Positions 1 to 8,984 of a stretch of 64,000 bases of DNA are shown piece after piece (within the stretch, counting starts at the first letter, position 1; every line of letters starts with the position of its first letter). Below the pieces are notes generated by a model that ran no database searches, had not been told where the DNA came from, and saw nothing but the letters and a program-made list of their open reading frames with translations. The DNA is taken from contig NZ_JABAIJ010000002.1 of NCBI RefSeq assembly GCF_012641435.1, forward strand, positions 496,001 to 560,000, read 5' to 3'. The stretch comes from Rhizobium sp. P38BS-XIX. Lineage in GTDB: Bacteria; Pseudomonadota; Alphaproteobacteria; Rhizobiales; Rhizobiaceae. The translations under genes were made by a program, and so were the position numbers.

Positions 1-2
1 CA

Positions 3-698
3 TCGAACCTGCTGGAATTGGTCAAGGTGTTCGGCGACAAGAAACCCTATCTGCAGATCGACCGGGTCGAGGGCCTTGCCGCCATCGCCCAGATCGGCGG
101 CGTCGAGCTGCATCCCTGGAATTGCGAACCGGGTCAACCGGAGGTTCCCGGTCGTCTCGTCTTCGACCTTGATCCCGGTCCGGATGTTCCCTTCTCCACC
201 GTGGTGGAAGCGGCTCGGGAAATGCGCGACCGGCTGGAAGAACTTGGCCTCGTGAGCTTCTGCAAGACCACCGGCGGCAAAGGCCTGCACGTGGTCACGC
301 CGCTTGCGGTGGCCAAGGGCAAGAAGCTGAGCTGGCCGGAGGCAAAGGGGTTCGCACACGATGTCTGCCTGCAGATGGCCCGCGAGAACCCAGACCTTTA
401 TCTGATCAAGATGGCGAAGAACCAACGCAATGGCCGGATCTTCCTCGACTACCTACGCAACGACCGGATGGCGACGGCCGTGGCGCCGCTATCACCACGC
501 GCCCGGCCCGGGGCCACGGTGTCGATGCCGCTCACCTGGAGCCAGGTGAAGACGGATCTCGATCCGAAACGCTTCACCATCCGCACCGTACCCGCGCTTC
601 TGGCAAAAACCAGCGCTTGGCAGGATTATTGTGAAGGACAGCGCTCGCTGGAGCAGGCCATCAAGCGGCTCGGCAAGATGACGAAAGCGGCGGCATGA
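3..698 (+). CDS. ligD: LigD polymerase (primase-like) domain, 3' part
   Basis: This is the C-terminal part of a LigD polymerase domain, the primase-like enzyme that fills gaps during bacterial non-homologous end joining with Ku. The reading frame is open to the window edge, so the start lies upstream; a TTG at 18 is not a credible start because the family sequence continues before it. The metal-binding pair is visible in [13 protein letters not shown], followed by the conserved [12 protein letters not shown] and FLDYLRND blocks typical of the family. No ligase domain follows, so the gene ends as a polymerase module. Whether a ligase or phosphoesterase domain precedes it cannot be seen. Its stop overlaps the next gene by four bases (ATGA), which suggests translational coupling. 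Confidence 0.9.
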   Translation, partial: SNLLELVKVFGDKKPYLQIDRVEGLAAIAQIGGVELHPWNCEPGQPEVPGRLVFDLDPGPDVPFSTVVEAAREMRDRLEELGLVSFCKTTGGKGLHVVTPLAVAKGKKLSWPEAKGFAHDVCLQMARENPDLYLIKMAKNQRNGRIFLDYLRNDRMATAVAPLSPRARPGATVSMPLTWSQVKTDLDPKRFTIRTVPALLAKTSAWQDYCEGQRSLEQAIKRLGKMTKAAA

Positions 699-1114
699 CA
701 TACGAACGAGCACATAGTCAGTCCACGGATTTCCGCAATGTCGACCGTCTGGCCCGCCTGCGCCGCATGCGTGGGTTGGCGCGGCTCATGGATACGGCGC
801 TGCGCATTCCCGGAACGCGCTTTTCCTTCGGAGCAGATTCAATCATGGGATTGGTGCCTGTTGTCGGTGACTTCGCCGGCGCTGCGATCAGTCTCTACAT
901 CGTCAACGAGGCGCGGCGGCTTGGCGTGCCGAATGACAAGCTTTTTAAGATGCTGGTCAATATCGGTTTCGATGCGGCGGCAGGCAGTGTCCCATTGGTC
1001 GGGGACCTGTTCGACGTCTACTTCAAATCCAACCGCCGTAACCTCGACCTCGTTCTGGAACATTTCGGTCTCGAACATTCCGATCTCGATCGCAGACGGT
1101 CGCAACGAGAATGA
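695..1114 (+). CDS. DUF4112 family membrane-associated protein
   Basis: A 139-residue protein with the DUF4112 pattern: a basic N-terminal helix region, then a glycine-rich hydrophobic stretch ([19 protein letters not shown]) and a second one ([16 protein letters not shown]). The repeated VPxVGD motif is the family hallmark. It probably associates with the inner membrane; the function is unknown. It starts inside the stop of the ligD gene, so the two are likely cotranscribed. Convergent with the frameshifted ligase gene that ends 32 bases downstream. Confidence 0.8.
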   Translation: MTYERAHSQSTDFRNVDRLARLRRMRGLARLMDTALRIPGTRFSFGADSIMGLVPVVGDFAGAAISLYIVNEARRLGVPNDKLFKMLVNIGFDAAAGSVPLVGDLFDVYFKSNRRNLDLVLEHFGLEHSDLDRRRSQRE

Positions 1115-1145
1115 ACCGGCCCGTTCGACGGCCGCCAGGATCAGC

Positions 1146-2176
1146 TCAGCCTAGCTCGTAGACTGCAGCATTGTCCTGGATCTCACGCAGTCCTTTATAG
1201 GATGCGTGTCGCAGATTGCCGTCGTCGGTCCAGCCACGGAATTCGATCTCGGCGATCAGGGTCGGCTGCGCGAAGACGTAATTCTTGCCCTTGAGCGGCA
1301 CGACCGGCGTCCTCGTCTTCAGCTTGTCGAGCGTCTTCTTCAGGTAGTCTGCGTCCTTTTCCTTAAAGCCCGTGCCTACTTCGCCGACATAGATCCAGTC
1401 GTGGCCACGCCGGGCGGCAAGAAGCAGGCTGCCGATCCCTCCTCGGGCGTGGCTGACTGTTCGTAGCCGACGATCATGAAGCTTTCGCTCTGAATGCATT
1501 TGATCTTCAGCCAGTCGCCGGTCCTGCCCGAGCGGTACGGGCGTTCGCGGTGCTTGGCGATAATGCCTTCCAGTCCAAGCGAGCGGGCGTTCTCCAGGAG
1601 CTCGGCGCCGTCACCCTGCACCTCCTCGGAAAGCTGTATCGCGCCAACGGCTCCGTCGAGCAGGTCGGTCAGGAGATGGCGGCGGACCGACAGCTCGGTC
1701 TTCGTCAGATCGTGCCCGTCGAGGTATAAGAGGTCGAAGGCGAAGAGGACGGCTTCCTCAGAAGCACGCTTGCCGCCGCGTCCGCCGAGCGAGCGCTGAA
1801 GCGCTCCGAAATCGGATCGACCCTCGCTGTTCAGCACAACAGCTTCGCCGTCCAGAATGGCGGTTCCGATCCCCAGCTCTCTGGCGGCTGCTGCAATCGC
1901 GGGAAACCGATGTGTCCAATCATGGCCGCCGCGCGTGATGATCCGAACACCCTTTGGCTCGATGTGGATCGCCAAACGGTACCCGTCCCACTTGATCTCG
2001 AAGACCCAATCCGGTCCGACCGGTGGGGCTGCCTTCAGCAAAGCCAGGCATGGCTCGACCCGGTCTGGCATTGGATCGAAAGGAAGATTCGGCTGCGCTG
2101 GATCGCGCTTCCGGCGCGGCTGCGATTTGGCCGAAAGACTGTCGTCCTGCAGGAGGGGCTTCGCCGATCTCTTCAT
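1146..2176 (-). pseudogene. ATP-dependent DNA ligase (LigD ligase-domain type), frameshifted
   Basis: Reading leftward from the ATG at 2174-2176, the first 245 or so residues form an ATP-dependent ligase adenylation domain: the nucleophile lysine is K62 in FEIKWDGYR, followed by LDGEAVVL, LFAFDLLYLDG, EGIIAKHRERPY and WLKIKC. The OB-fold part (GSLLLAARRG, VGEVGTGFKEKDADYL) continues in another frame and ends at 1146. The shift lies near 1440, at a G-rich run, and looks like one missing base. Together the pieces make about 340 residues, a ligase without polymerase or phosphoesterase domains. Its start overlaps the Ku stop (ATGA), so it was in an operon with Ku. A sequencing error is possible. 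Confidence 0.8.
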
Positions 2177-2811
2177 TTGCCGGTCCGGGTTTCAGCGGCA
2201 ACCGACTTCTTCAAGGCATCCATGATGTTGATGACGTTGTTCGGGGCGGGCGCCGAGGCCGGTGCTTTCGCCTTGGCCTTCGCCGGCTTCTTCAGCGCCT
2301 TCTTCTTGGTGGCGATGATGTCGAGCAGCCGATCCTGCACCGGATCGATCACCATCTTCGGGTTCCAGTGCTGCGTCTGCTTCTTGATCAGTTGCTGTAC
2401 CAGGGGCATCATCTCGCTGTCCGCCGTCTCGTCGTCGTCGATGCCTGCAAAATAGGTGCCTTCATCGCGGACTTCATCCCCATATCGTAGCGTCCAGAGG
2501 ACGATACCCTTGCCACGTGGCTCCAACATGACGGCGCGTTCCCGGCGCGAGATCACCAGCCGCGAAATACCTACCATGTCCTGCGCTTCCATCGCGTCGC
2601 GGATGACGGAGAAGGCTTCCTGCCCGACCGGATCGTTGGGCGACACGTAATAGGGAGTATCGAGCCAGATCCATTCAACGCTGCCACGAGGGGTGAAGGT
2701 CGAGATGTCGATCGTCTTCGTGCTGTCGAGCGCGACGTTCTCCAGCTCCTCGTCTTCCAGCATGACGTAATCATTCTCGCCACGCTGATACCCGCCGGAG
2801 TAGATTTCCAT
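2173..2811 (-). pseudogene. ku: Ku end-joining protein, missing its N-terminal part
   Basis: A 212-residue Ku-family protein. Ku forms a ring dimer on DNA ends and recruits LigD. The central family blocks are clear: ENDYVMLEDEELENVAL, RLVISRRERAVMLEPRGKG, LWTLRYGDEVR, and a Lys/Ala/Pro-rich tail followed by NVINIMDALKKS. Bacterial Ku proteins usually begin with about 65 further residues (a WKG...LY start leading into the KGY-GENDYV strand). Here the match begins at about GGYQRGENDYV. The missing part is not found upstream, where the frame runs into the start of the GajA gene. The gene was probably cut when the neighbouring island arrived. The remnant could still be translated from the ATG at 2809-2811 but should not form a normal ring. 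Confidence 0.75.
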
Positions 2812-2867
2812 GATGGACTTCTCAAAAGCGCTTTGTAAACCTATCGGAATGAGCCATGGGGGAAGGC

Positions 2868-4805
2868 ATGTATCTGCAACGGGTTAAGGTTGAGAATTTC
2901 CGTATTTTCGAGAACCTTGAAGTTGATCTAAACAAGACTTTGAATATCATTGTCGGAGAGAATAATTCCGGTAAAACCGCGCTTGTCGATGCGATCCGAT
3001 ACACCTTGTCATCAAGGACGGGTGAATGGTTGAGGATCCTCGAGAGTGACTTCCGCCGCGGTACAACACGCTTCTCAGTTCGGCTCAAGTTCTGCGATCT
3101 TTCCACTCAGCAAGCGGCAGCCTTCCTTGAGCATTTGACATTTGAAGAGGTCGGCGGCCTGCGCAAGCCGTCTCTGTACGTTACTCTTGCGGCCGAACTG
3201 ACGGAGCAGGTCGTCAGGGGAACACGGCAAATTCGCTCGGACATCCGCTCAGGCCCGTTGGGTGAAGGACCGTCCATAGAACGTGAGGCGCGCGAGTACC
3301 TTTCTGCGACATATCTTAAACCGCTGCGTGACGCTGAGGCGGAGCTGAGCGGTGGTCGTGGCTCTCGCCTCGCCCAGGTCTTAAATGCAGCCGAGAGCTT
3401 TCGGAACGTTGTCCACGTCGACAACCTCCTCGACGCAGTCATCCAAGCGAACGTCACAATTCTCGGAAACCCTGGCATCGCGGACAGCCTCGCCCGCATC
3501 AAGACACAGCTCAAAGGCCTGGATTTCGCCAACACACCGTTGAGCCCGATCATCGAAATCGTCGGTGGAATTGCTCTAGACGCGCTGGGGCCAGTCGAGC
3601 GTAAGCAGATGCTGCGGGCCGTCCTCGAGAGGCTCCAACTGCTGATCGATGAGAACGAGCGAATTCAAGGGCTGGGCTATAGCAATCTTCTCTTCATGGC
3701 GACAGAGCTTCTGCTGCTTGAGGAAGAGAAGGACGACTTTCCGATGCTCCTCATCGAGGAGCCGGAAGCACACCTGCACCCCCAGTTGCAGATGAAGTTT
3801 CTCAAGGCGATCCGGGAAGGCTTTGGCGGCAACGGTAAACCAGCGCTGCAGAGCATCCTCACGACCCACAGTCCGAACCTGGCATCGAAGTCCGACCTCG
3901 ATAGCTTGATCATCATGTCTGGAGGCAGAGCCTTTCCCTTGCGAAAGGGGCTGACGGAACTGGACGACGAGGACTATGTCTTCCTTGAGAAATTTCTCGA
4001 CGTGACCAAGGCGAACCTCTTTTTTGCCAAAGGGGTCATCATTGTTGAGGGCGACGGTGAAAACATCCTGCTGCCAACGATAGCGAAACTGCTCGGCCGG
4101 CCGCTGGACGACTACGGCATTTCGATCGTGAACGTGGGAAGCACTGCCTTCGCCCGCTACGCGAATATCTTCAAGCGTTTTGGAATGGCCGATGACCAAC
4201 ACCGTGACCGCTGGCTCCCCATTCCCGTAGTTTGCATCCGGGATATGGATCTCCGACCAGAAGGGGCCAAAATCTCCGAGGAAAATCCTTTCGGATTCAT
4301 AGAATACAAGCCGAGAGGCGCAGTGTACTGGGAATCCCATTACGATGGAAATCCGGAGGCGAGGGCAGCTTGGGTGGCAGGCCGACTTGGCCCCCAAGGA
4401 CAGAACGTCCTCGTCGAGATCTCCGATCATTGGACATTCGAGTACTCGCTTTTGATGTGTGGCCTGGCCGAGGAAGTCCACGAGGCCGCGCCTGGAGCCG
4501 ACGTACCATTTGCCGATTTGCCGGCAGATCCAACCGAGCGGGCGCTGACCGTTTACGCCCGCATTTCGGTGGACAAATCGAAGACCGAAACGGCCTATAG
4601 ACTCGGCCCCATCCTCGAGCAGCGTTTTACCCCAGAACTTGTCGCGGCCACTGCAGGTGAGACAGAGCAAGAGGCAGAGGCGCGTCAGCAGCAGAACCTC
4701 GAACTGATAGAGCAAAAGCACCAGGAGCTGCGAGCAGCACTGCCCTCCTATCTGGTCCGGGCACTGGATTATGTCACCGGCGTCCATCAACCGGCTGGAG
4801 GCTGA
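2868..4805 (+). CDS. gajA: OLD-family ATPase/TOPRIM nuclease, GajA-like (Gabija)
   Basis: An OLD-family protein with an N-terminal ABC-type ATPase and a C-terminal TOPRIM nuclease, the architecture of class 2 OLD proteins and of GajA. Numbering from the ATG at 2856: Walker A GENNSGKT at 34-41, Walker B with LLIEEPEAHLHPQ near 298-310, H-loop TTHSP at 336-340, TOPRIM glutamate in IIVEGDGE at 395-402, and the DxD pair in IRDMD near 461-465. In known Gabija systems GajA is a nucleotide-inhibited, sequence-guided nickase acting on phage DNA. I prefer the start at 2868 (MYLQRVKVENFRIF), preceded by GGGGG; the ATG at 2856 is the alternative. The UvrD-like partner starts six bases after the stop. 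It begins right beside the broken end of Ku. Confidence 0.88.
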   Translation: MYLQRVKVENFRIFENLEVDLNKTLNIIVGENNSGKTALVDAIRYTLSSRTGEWLRILESDFRRGTTRFSVRLKFCDLSTQQAAAFLEHLTFEEVGGLRKPSLYVTLAAELTEQVVRGTRQIRSDIRSGPLGEGPSIEREAREYLSATYLKPLRDAEAELSGGRGSRLAQVLNAAESFRNVVHVDNLLDAVIQANVTILGNPGIADSLARIKTQLKGLDFANTPLSPIIEIVGGIALDALGPVERKQMLRAVLERLQLLIDENERIQGLGYSNLLFMATELLLLEEEKDDFPMLLIEEPEAHLHPQLQMKFLKAIREGFGGNGKPALQSILTTHSPNLASKSDLDSLIIMSGGRAFPLRKGLTELDDEDYVFLEKFLDVTKANLFFAKGVIIVEGDGENILLPTIAKLLGRPLDDYGISIVNVGSTAFARYANIFKRFGMADDQHRDRWLPIPVVCIRDMDLRPEGAKISEENPFGFIEYKPRGAVYWESHYDGNPEARAAWVAGRLGPQGQNVLVEISDHWTFEYSLLMCGLAEEVHEAAPGADVPFADLPADPTERALTVYARISVDKSKTETAYRLGPILEQRFTPELVAATAGETEQEAEARQQQNLELIEQKHQELRAALPSYLVRALDYVTGVHQPAGG

Positions 4806-4811
4806 TCCGAG

Positions 4812-6719
4812 ATGATTGAACTAGTCGACAACGATATCGATGAATTGCTTCTCGTTCTAAATCAGAACCGAGCATCCCCTCTCGTCCTCGACCCCTCTCG
4901 TCGGCAAGCGCTTTGCGGGAACCATGATGTCCAGGCCTGTCCTGGAAGCGGCAAGACGACTTTGGTTGGCCTCAAGCTCTTGTGCTTCATCAGAAAGTGG
5001 ACCGCTCCAAGACGTGGCATTTGTGTTTTGACCCACACCAATATCGCCAGAGACGAGATCCTAAAATGCCTGTCTGGCCATCCGTCCGGGTTTGCGCTTC
5101 GAAGCTATCCGCATTTCATTGGCACAATACAGGAATTCGTCAACACCTACATCGCGCTGCCAGCGCTCCGCTCCAAAGGCATGACCGTCACCCAGATTGA
5201 TGATGATCATTGTGTGGACCGACTTGAACAAATGGCGCTGCCCGGCACAAAAACCTATTTGGCCAACAGGCACGCCTCGATTTCGGAGCTTCGATACCGA
5301 TGGGAACATAATAGCCTCATCCTCAAAACGCCGGCATTTCAGATGCCCTCACAATCCGCATCTTATACCAACCTTCTGGCGATAAAGGCGCGACTTCAGG
5401 CTGAAGGTTCTTTCTTTTATTCGGAGATGTATGCCTACGCGCAGGAATCCTTGTTTCACAATCCCCAACTCGTAGACGCCCTCCGGTACCGTTTTCCCGT
5501 TGTCCTGATTGACGAAATGCAGGATGTGCAGGGGTTTCAAGACGAGCTAGTCAGTGCAATATTCGACCACGCAGACGTACATTATCAGAGGTTTGGAGAC
5601 CCTGATCAATCGATCTTCGACGGAGTTGGCGGTGAACTACCCAACATCTCTTACAACAGCGCCGATATGCAGCCGATTGTGGAAAGCCATAGGTACTGCC
5701 CGGCTATTGCAGTGCAGCTCGGCGGGCTAAGCAGCCGAAAGCTTGTGCTCACCACCAGCCGCGAACCGGCGCCTGGAGATCCGAGCAATGCGATAATTCT
5801 TTTTAGCAATGACACGCGGGCGCAGGTTCTCGACTGCTTTGCTGGAATTGTGCAAACGCTTCCGGCGTCGCGGCGCCTCGTCGTCAAGGCGGTTGGTGGG
5901 GTTGCCGAGAACAGCGGGGATGCTGCCGCCCCCCTTAACATCAAAAGCTATTGGCCTGACTTTCAGCGTAACCTTCAGCCTCAAAATCCAAAGCCTGACA
6001 CGCTTTGCCAAGCTGTAGGGCAAGCCATCTCGCTTCGCGCCGGCGGCCAAGGCCTTTCACTTATTCTGGACGCGATCGTGAGCGCCTTCCGGCTGGCAGG
6101 AATCCGCTTCATAAGTCGGGTTGGGGTCGAGAAACCACCATCACGTTCGGGACTAGCCGACCATCTCCGATCAAAGCAGGTCTATGGCACGCTACGTCAG
6201 ATGATCGCCGAATGGGTTGTTGGAGACGACCCCTCAGAGGAGCAATGGAATGCTCGGGTTGAAGCGCTCCGTGCGCTTCTCGAGCTTCCTGGCCAGAATG
6301 CCGGATTGAATAGCTTTCTAGCATACGGACCTGCGGCGGCGCCCGTAGAGGCTGAGATCGACGTCCCCATAAATACCTATATTTCGGAAGCTGATGTTAA
6401 AATCGAACTGGCAACCATTCATAGCGTGAAGGGGGAGACACATGATGCAACCCTGCTTCTCGAAACAAAATACCGCACACTATTCGACTTGAAGGAGATG
6501 ATTCCGCACATCATGGACCATGCACTGCCGGCGCCGGTTTTCGATCCCGCCCATCAAACAACACATGTCTCGATTCGAGCGTCCTTCATGAAGAAGGCCT
6601 ATGTCGCCGCAAGCCGACCACGGCATGTCCTTGCTCTTGCAATGGGCAGGGACCGCATCACTCCGGCCCAACGTCAAAGCCTAGTTGATGCAGGCTGGAA
6701 CGTCATCGACCTCGGGTAG
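4812..6719 (+). CDS. gajB: UvrD-like superfamily 1 helicase, GajB-like (Gabija)
   Basis: A 635-residue SF1 helicase. Motif I is QACPGSGKTT at residues 41-50, motif II is VVLIDEMQDVQGF near 227-239, motif III is GDPDQSIF near 262-269. The motif V region is IHSVKGETHD near 536-545, and the final VAASRPRHVL corresponds to motif VI with its arginine. It starts six bases after the GajA-like gene; a GGAGG in that gene's last codons can serve as ribosome site. The adjacency of OLD nuclease and UvrD helicase defines the Gabija type, where GajB is thought to sense DNA ends and stimulate GajA. Longer than many GajB proteins, with about 130 extra residues between motif III and motif V. Codon use is less GC-rich than in groEL, in keeping with transfer. 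Confidence 0.88.
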   Translation: MIELVDNDIDELLLVLNQNRASPLVLDPSRRQALCGNHDVQACPGSGKTTLVGLKLLCFIRKWTAPRRGICVLTHTNIARDEILKCLSGHPSGFALRSYPHFIGTIQEFVNTYIALPALRSKGMTVTQIDDDHCVDRLEQMALPGTKTYLANRHASISELRYRWEHNSLILKTPAFQMPSQSASYTNLLAIKARLQAEGSFFYSEMYAYAQESLFHNPQLVDALRYRFPVVLIDEMQDVQGFQDELVSAIFDHADVHYQRFGDPDQSIFDGVGGELPNISYNSADMQPIVESHRYCPAIAVQLGGLSSRKLVLTTSREPAPGDPSNAIILFSNDTRAQVLDCFAGIVQTLPASRRLVVKAVGGVAENSGDAAAPLNIKSYWPDFQRNLQPQNPKPDTLCQAVGQAISLRAGGQGLSLILDAIVSAFRLAGIRFISRVGVEKPPSRSGLADHLRSKQVYGTLRQMIAEWVVGDDPSEEQWNARVEALRALLELPGQNAGLNSFLAYGPAAAPVEAEIDVPINTYISEADVKIELATIHSVKGETHDATLLLETKYRTLFDLKEMIPHIMDHALPAPVFDPAHQTTHVSIRASFMKKAYVAASRPRHVLALAMGRDRITPAQRQSLVDAGWNVIDLG

Positions 6720-6757
6720 ACGGTGGACCAGATCTCTCTTCACGCGGCAGCATATAG

Positions 6758-7255
6758 TTATAGATGGGTTTTCGCCCAAATCAGCGCACCTAGGGCGGCT
6801 GCTTTCGCCTCTTCTTCAGAGGGATACCATTTACGTCCGGCCTGCCGCTGCGCTGTTCCACGCCTCGAAACGGCTATGCGGTATCCTTCCGATCCGCGAT
6901 AAACCGTCAAATTGAAACCTTCGGAATTGAGGTAGGAATTTCCGGCATGGGAAATCCGCCACTTCCTTCCACGCCAGGTTTTCCTTCGCGCAGCGAGCCG
7001 TCTCAGATCCTTTTCTCGAGCTCGCGGCCGCGCGTAGTCTTCCTCCATATGTTCTGCGCATACGCATCCTACTGCCAATGTTTCCGGATAGTCTGGGTGC
7101 TCCATGTAGTGAACGTAGCGAATATCAACGCTCTCGCACATTTCGCAGACCTGGGAGGGCTCCTCCAGGTCATCAACGCCAACGCAGCTCCAACCCCTAT
7201 GTGGTACATGCGGCTCGGACCATTTGCCACGCTGGGTATGCACGTCAGTCGACAT
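6758..7255 (-). CDS. Cys-rich protein of unknown function beside the Gabija pair
   Basis: A 165-residue protein I do not recognise as a characterised family. Residues 20-70 carry a likely metal site: C24, the pair CEMC at 37-40, and C64, C66 and H69 in GCVCAEH. Residues 74-100 are strongly basic (RPRAREKDLRRLAARRK). The C-terminal half (NSYLNSEGFNLTVYRG, GYRIAVSRR, KWYPSEEEAKAAAL) looks like a small beta-rich fold ending in a helix. A zinc-bound nucleic-acid binding protein is a reasonable guess, not more. It converges on gajB (38 bases apart) and is the last of three leftward genes, 94 bases below the PD-(D/E)XK-like gene. Confidence 0.65.
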   Translation of the reverse strand: MSTDVHTQRGKWSEPHVPHRGWSCVGVDDLEEPSQVCEMCESVDIRYVHYMEHPDYPETLAVGCVCAEHMEEDYARPRAREKDLRRLAARRKTWRGRKWRISHAGNSYLNSEGFNLTVYRGSEGYRIAVSRRGTAQRQAGRKWYPSEEEAKAAALGALIWAKTHL

Positions 7256-7349
7256 AGCTTCCCTCGGTTATGAGCATCGGATGGTATACCATCGATCAGA
7301 GAATATTAAGTTCCGCGCCGACGGTTACACAATCGCCCATTTTACCGAG

Positions 7350-8432
7350 TCACATGTCAATTGACTCAACGAGCTCTTCTTCGCCGAACTTGGGATTCGG
7401 CTGAAGAATGAATTGCCAGAGCGGCAGGGTCTCGTTCTTGAAGCCCTCGGGAATCCGGAGTGTGAATATTTCCGGGTCGTGCCGGATATCGAGGGCGACG
7501 ACCCCTGTGTCCTCCACTGTCAGTTCTCGATACGCGCTGCTGACCATTTGGCTCAGTCCGCCGATCGTCTCGAACCCCTGATCCTCATGCACCTCCTCGG
7601 GTTCGAATACGAACTGCAGAGCGATTACCTTTCTACCCTCGAATAAAGCCTTCGGCTCACCACACGACCATCGGCCGTATCGCATCAAATAAAACGCGAT
7701 CTCCCGAGCATCATCTCCTACGATCTCGGTGTCCCCACACTCGAACCTTATCGACTTGATCGTGAAAAGCACCTCGGATTTATCGTTCGGCTCCATCGCG
7801 AGGTCTGGTGTCGTCCGAAATTCAATAGACAGTCTCGGAAGCGTCGCAATGGTGCGATCTCCGAGAATAGCCATCTCATTGAGGGCCATTGCCCGAGCAA
7901 AAGACACTGTAAAATGCTTGCCAATCCTTTTGAACGCACTCTTGGGGAGCAATGCCCAGGAGTTCGCATTGGAAAAATAGATCGCGATTTTAAGTGGAAG
8001 ACCGTTAAGCTCCGCATATTGCTCAAGCCCGGCCATCGTTTTCGCAGGCAGCGTGAACTCCTTGTCGAACGACTTAATGTAGAAGTTCTTCACCTCAACA
8101 AATAGTGCTGACCCATCATTGAGCACGATCTTGTAGTCAGGTGCGATCAGATTACCTGCAGCCACGAACATATCACCGGCGTCTTCCTGTTTGATGAACT
8201 GACAGCGGCCCAGCGCGCCGGCAACGTGAGCGAAGAGAGCCTCGGCCCGCTTTCCATGAAGCAGGAGTGGGTTCGTTTGCGACGCCTGAAGAGAGCCTTT
8301 CACAGTGTCCAGGAAGCTCTCCATGTCACCGTCGACATTGAGCTTGTATCCGCGGTCACGGCCGAGCGCGGTAAAAAGGGCAATGGCGTCGAATTTCTCT
8401 GGGTCTCTCTTCACTCGTTTCATAGCTTTCAC
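7350..8432 (-). CDS. PD-(D/E)XK nuclease-like protein
   Basis: A 360-residue protein. Residues 60-120 fit the PD-(D/E)XK nuclease core: a helix with E64 (KRAEALFAHV), then APDYKIVLNDGSALFVEVKNF, giving D99, E113 and K115 with the spacing expected of the metal-binding site. A helix with a conserved-looking glutamine (GLEQYAELNGLP) and a following beta strand (KIAIYF) complete the pattern. The C-terminal 190 residues are acidic and beta-rich and are not recognised. The start is a GTG at 8430-8432; an internal ATG three codons later is the alternative. The gene starts 19 bases after the GIY-YIG-like gene, so the two are probably one operon. Family membership rests on motif reading only. Confidence 0.7.
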   Translation of the reverse strand: MKAMKRVKRDPEKFDAIALFTALGRDRGYKLNVDGDMESFLDTVKGSLQASQTNPLLLHGKRAEALFAHVAGALGRCQFIKQEDAGDMFVAAGNLIAPDYKIVLNDGSALFVEVKNFYIKSFDKEFTLPAKTMAGLEQYAELNGLPLKIAIYFSNANSWALLPKSAFKRIGKHFTVSFARAMALNEMAILGDRTIATLPRLSIEFRTTPDLAMEPNDKSEVLFTIKSIRFECGDTEIVGDDAREIAFYLMRYGRWSCGEPKALFEGRKVIALQFVFEPEEVHEDQGFETIGGLSQMVSSAYRELTVEDTGVVALDIRHDPEIFTLRIPEGFKNETLPLWQFILQPNPKFGEEELVESIDM

Positions 8433-8451
8433 TCACTGAGGGGCCAAACGT

Positions 8452-8958
8452 TCATTCGGGATCCGGGTTATCGTAGTCGCGCTCTGAAGCCCCGCATTCC
8501 AGGCATATTTCACCGCCAAAATTTTCGCTATGAGTCCATCCACCTGCCCATCCGCAGTTTGGGCAAAAGTCGTAGAGATCGACGTCGCCCCACAACCAAG
8601 GACTAGCATATTCCGGTACGGCGTCCCGGTCATATGACACAATCTCGAAAGCGTCTTGTCCGACCGAAATATAGGCGTGCGTGGAATGTCGCTTAAGACC
8701 CTCGATCACGTCTTCAGCGCTTAGAAAGAACCATTCGCGCTCATCAGATTTATCGGAAAATCGACCATGCAGGTCTTTCTCGATCCGTTTATCCTCCTTT
8801 ATCGAAGAAGTTCGGATTTCTCCCATCAATGCGAACGTGCGGCGATTGCCAGTTTGCAGATCTGCAATCCGTCGCTTCAGGGCTTTCGACCTTCCAATCT
8901 TCACATACAGCCGACCCGCCAAGCTGTTATCGAGTTCAGTCAAAAAATAGACAGCCAT
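8452..8958 (-). CDS. GIY-YIG (T5orf172/MUG113-like) domain with C-terminal zinc ribbon
   Basis: A 168-residue protein. Residues 1-90 match the T5orf172/MUG113 branch of the GIY-YIG nuclease superfamily: strand VYFLTE, then LYVKIGRS with the central KIG in place of YIG, LKRRIADLQTGN, E60 and H64 in RIEKDLHGRF, and REWFFLS. Residues 130-156 form a likely zinc ribbon with CPNC at 132-135 and CLEC at 152-155. The domain is found in phage proteins and near restriction and defence genes; whether this copy cuts DNA is unknown. It is the first gene of the leftward set, with the PD-(D/E)XK-like gene 19 bases behind. The start codon at 8956-8958 is preceded by GGGGAGG at a good distance. Confidence 0.75.
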   Translation of the reverse strand: MAVYFLTELDNSLAGRLYVKIGRSKALKRRIADLQTGNRRTFALMGEIRTSSIKEDKRIEKDLHGRFSDKSDEREWFFLSAEDVIEGLKRHSTHAYISVGQDAFEIVSYDRDAVPEYASPWLWGDVDLYDFCPNCGWAGGWTHSENFGGEICLECGASERDYDNPDPE

Positions 8959-8984
8959 ACGCGCCTCCCCTTCGTATCTTCAAA

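Noticed and set aside
2456-2650. Search for the missing Ku N-terminus near the island's ends
   Set aside because: The expected WKG...LY start was not seen on either strand near 2.8 kb or 10.1-10.6 kb, so no second half marking the island's right border could be reported.
3576-4790. 404-codon frame on the minus strand
   Set aside because: Lies fully antisense to the OLD-family gene, which has all its motifs; the antisense translation has no family resemblance.
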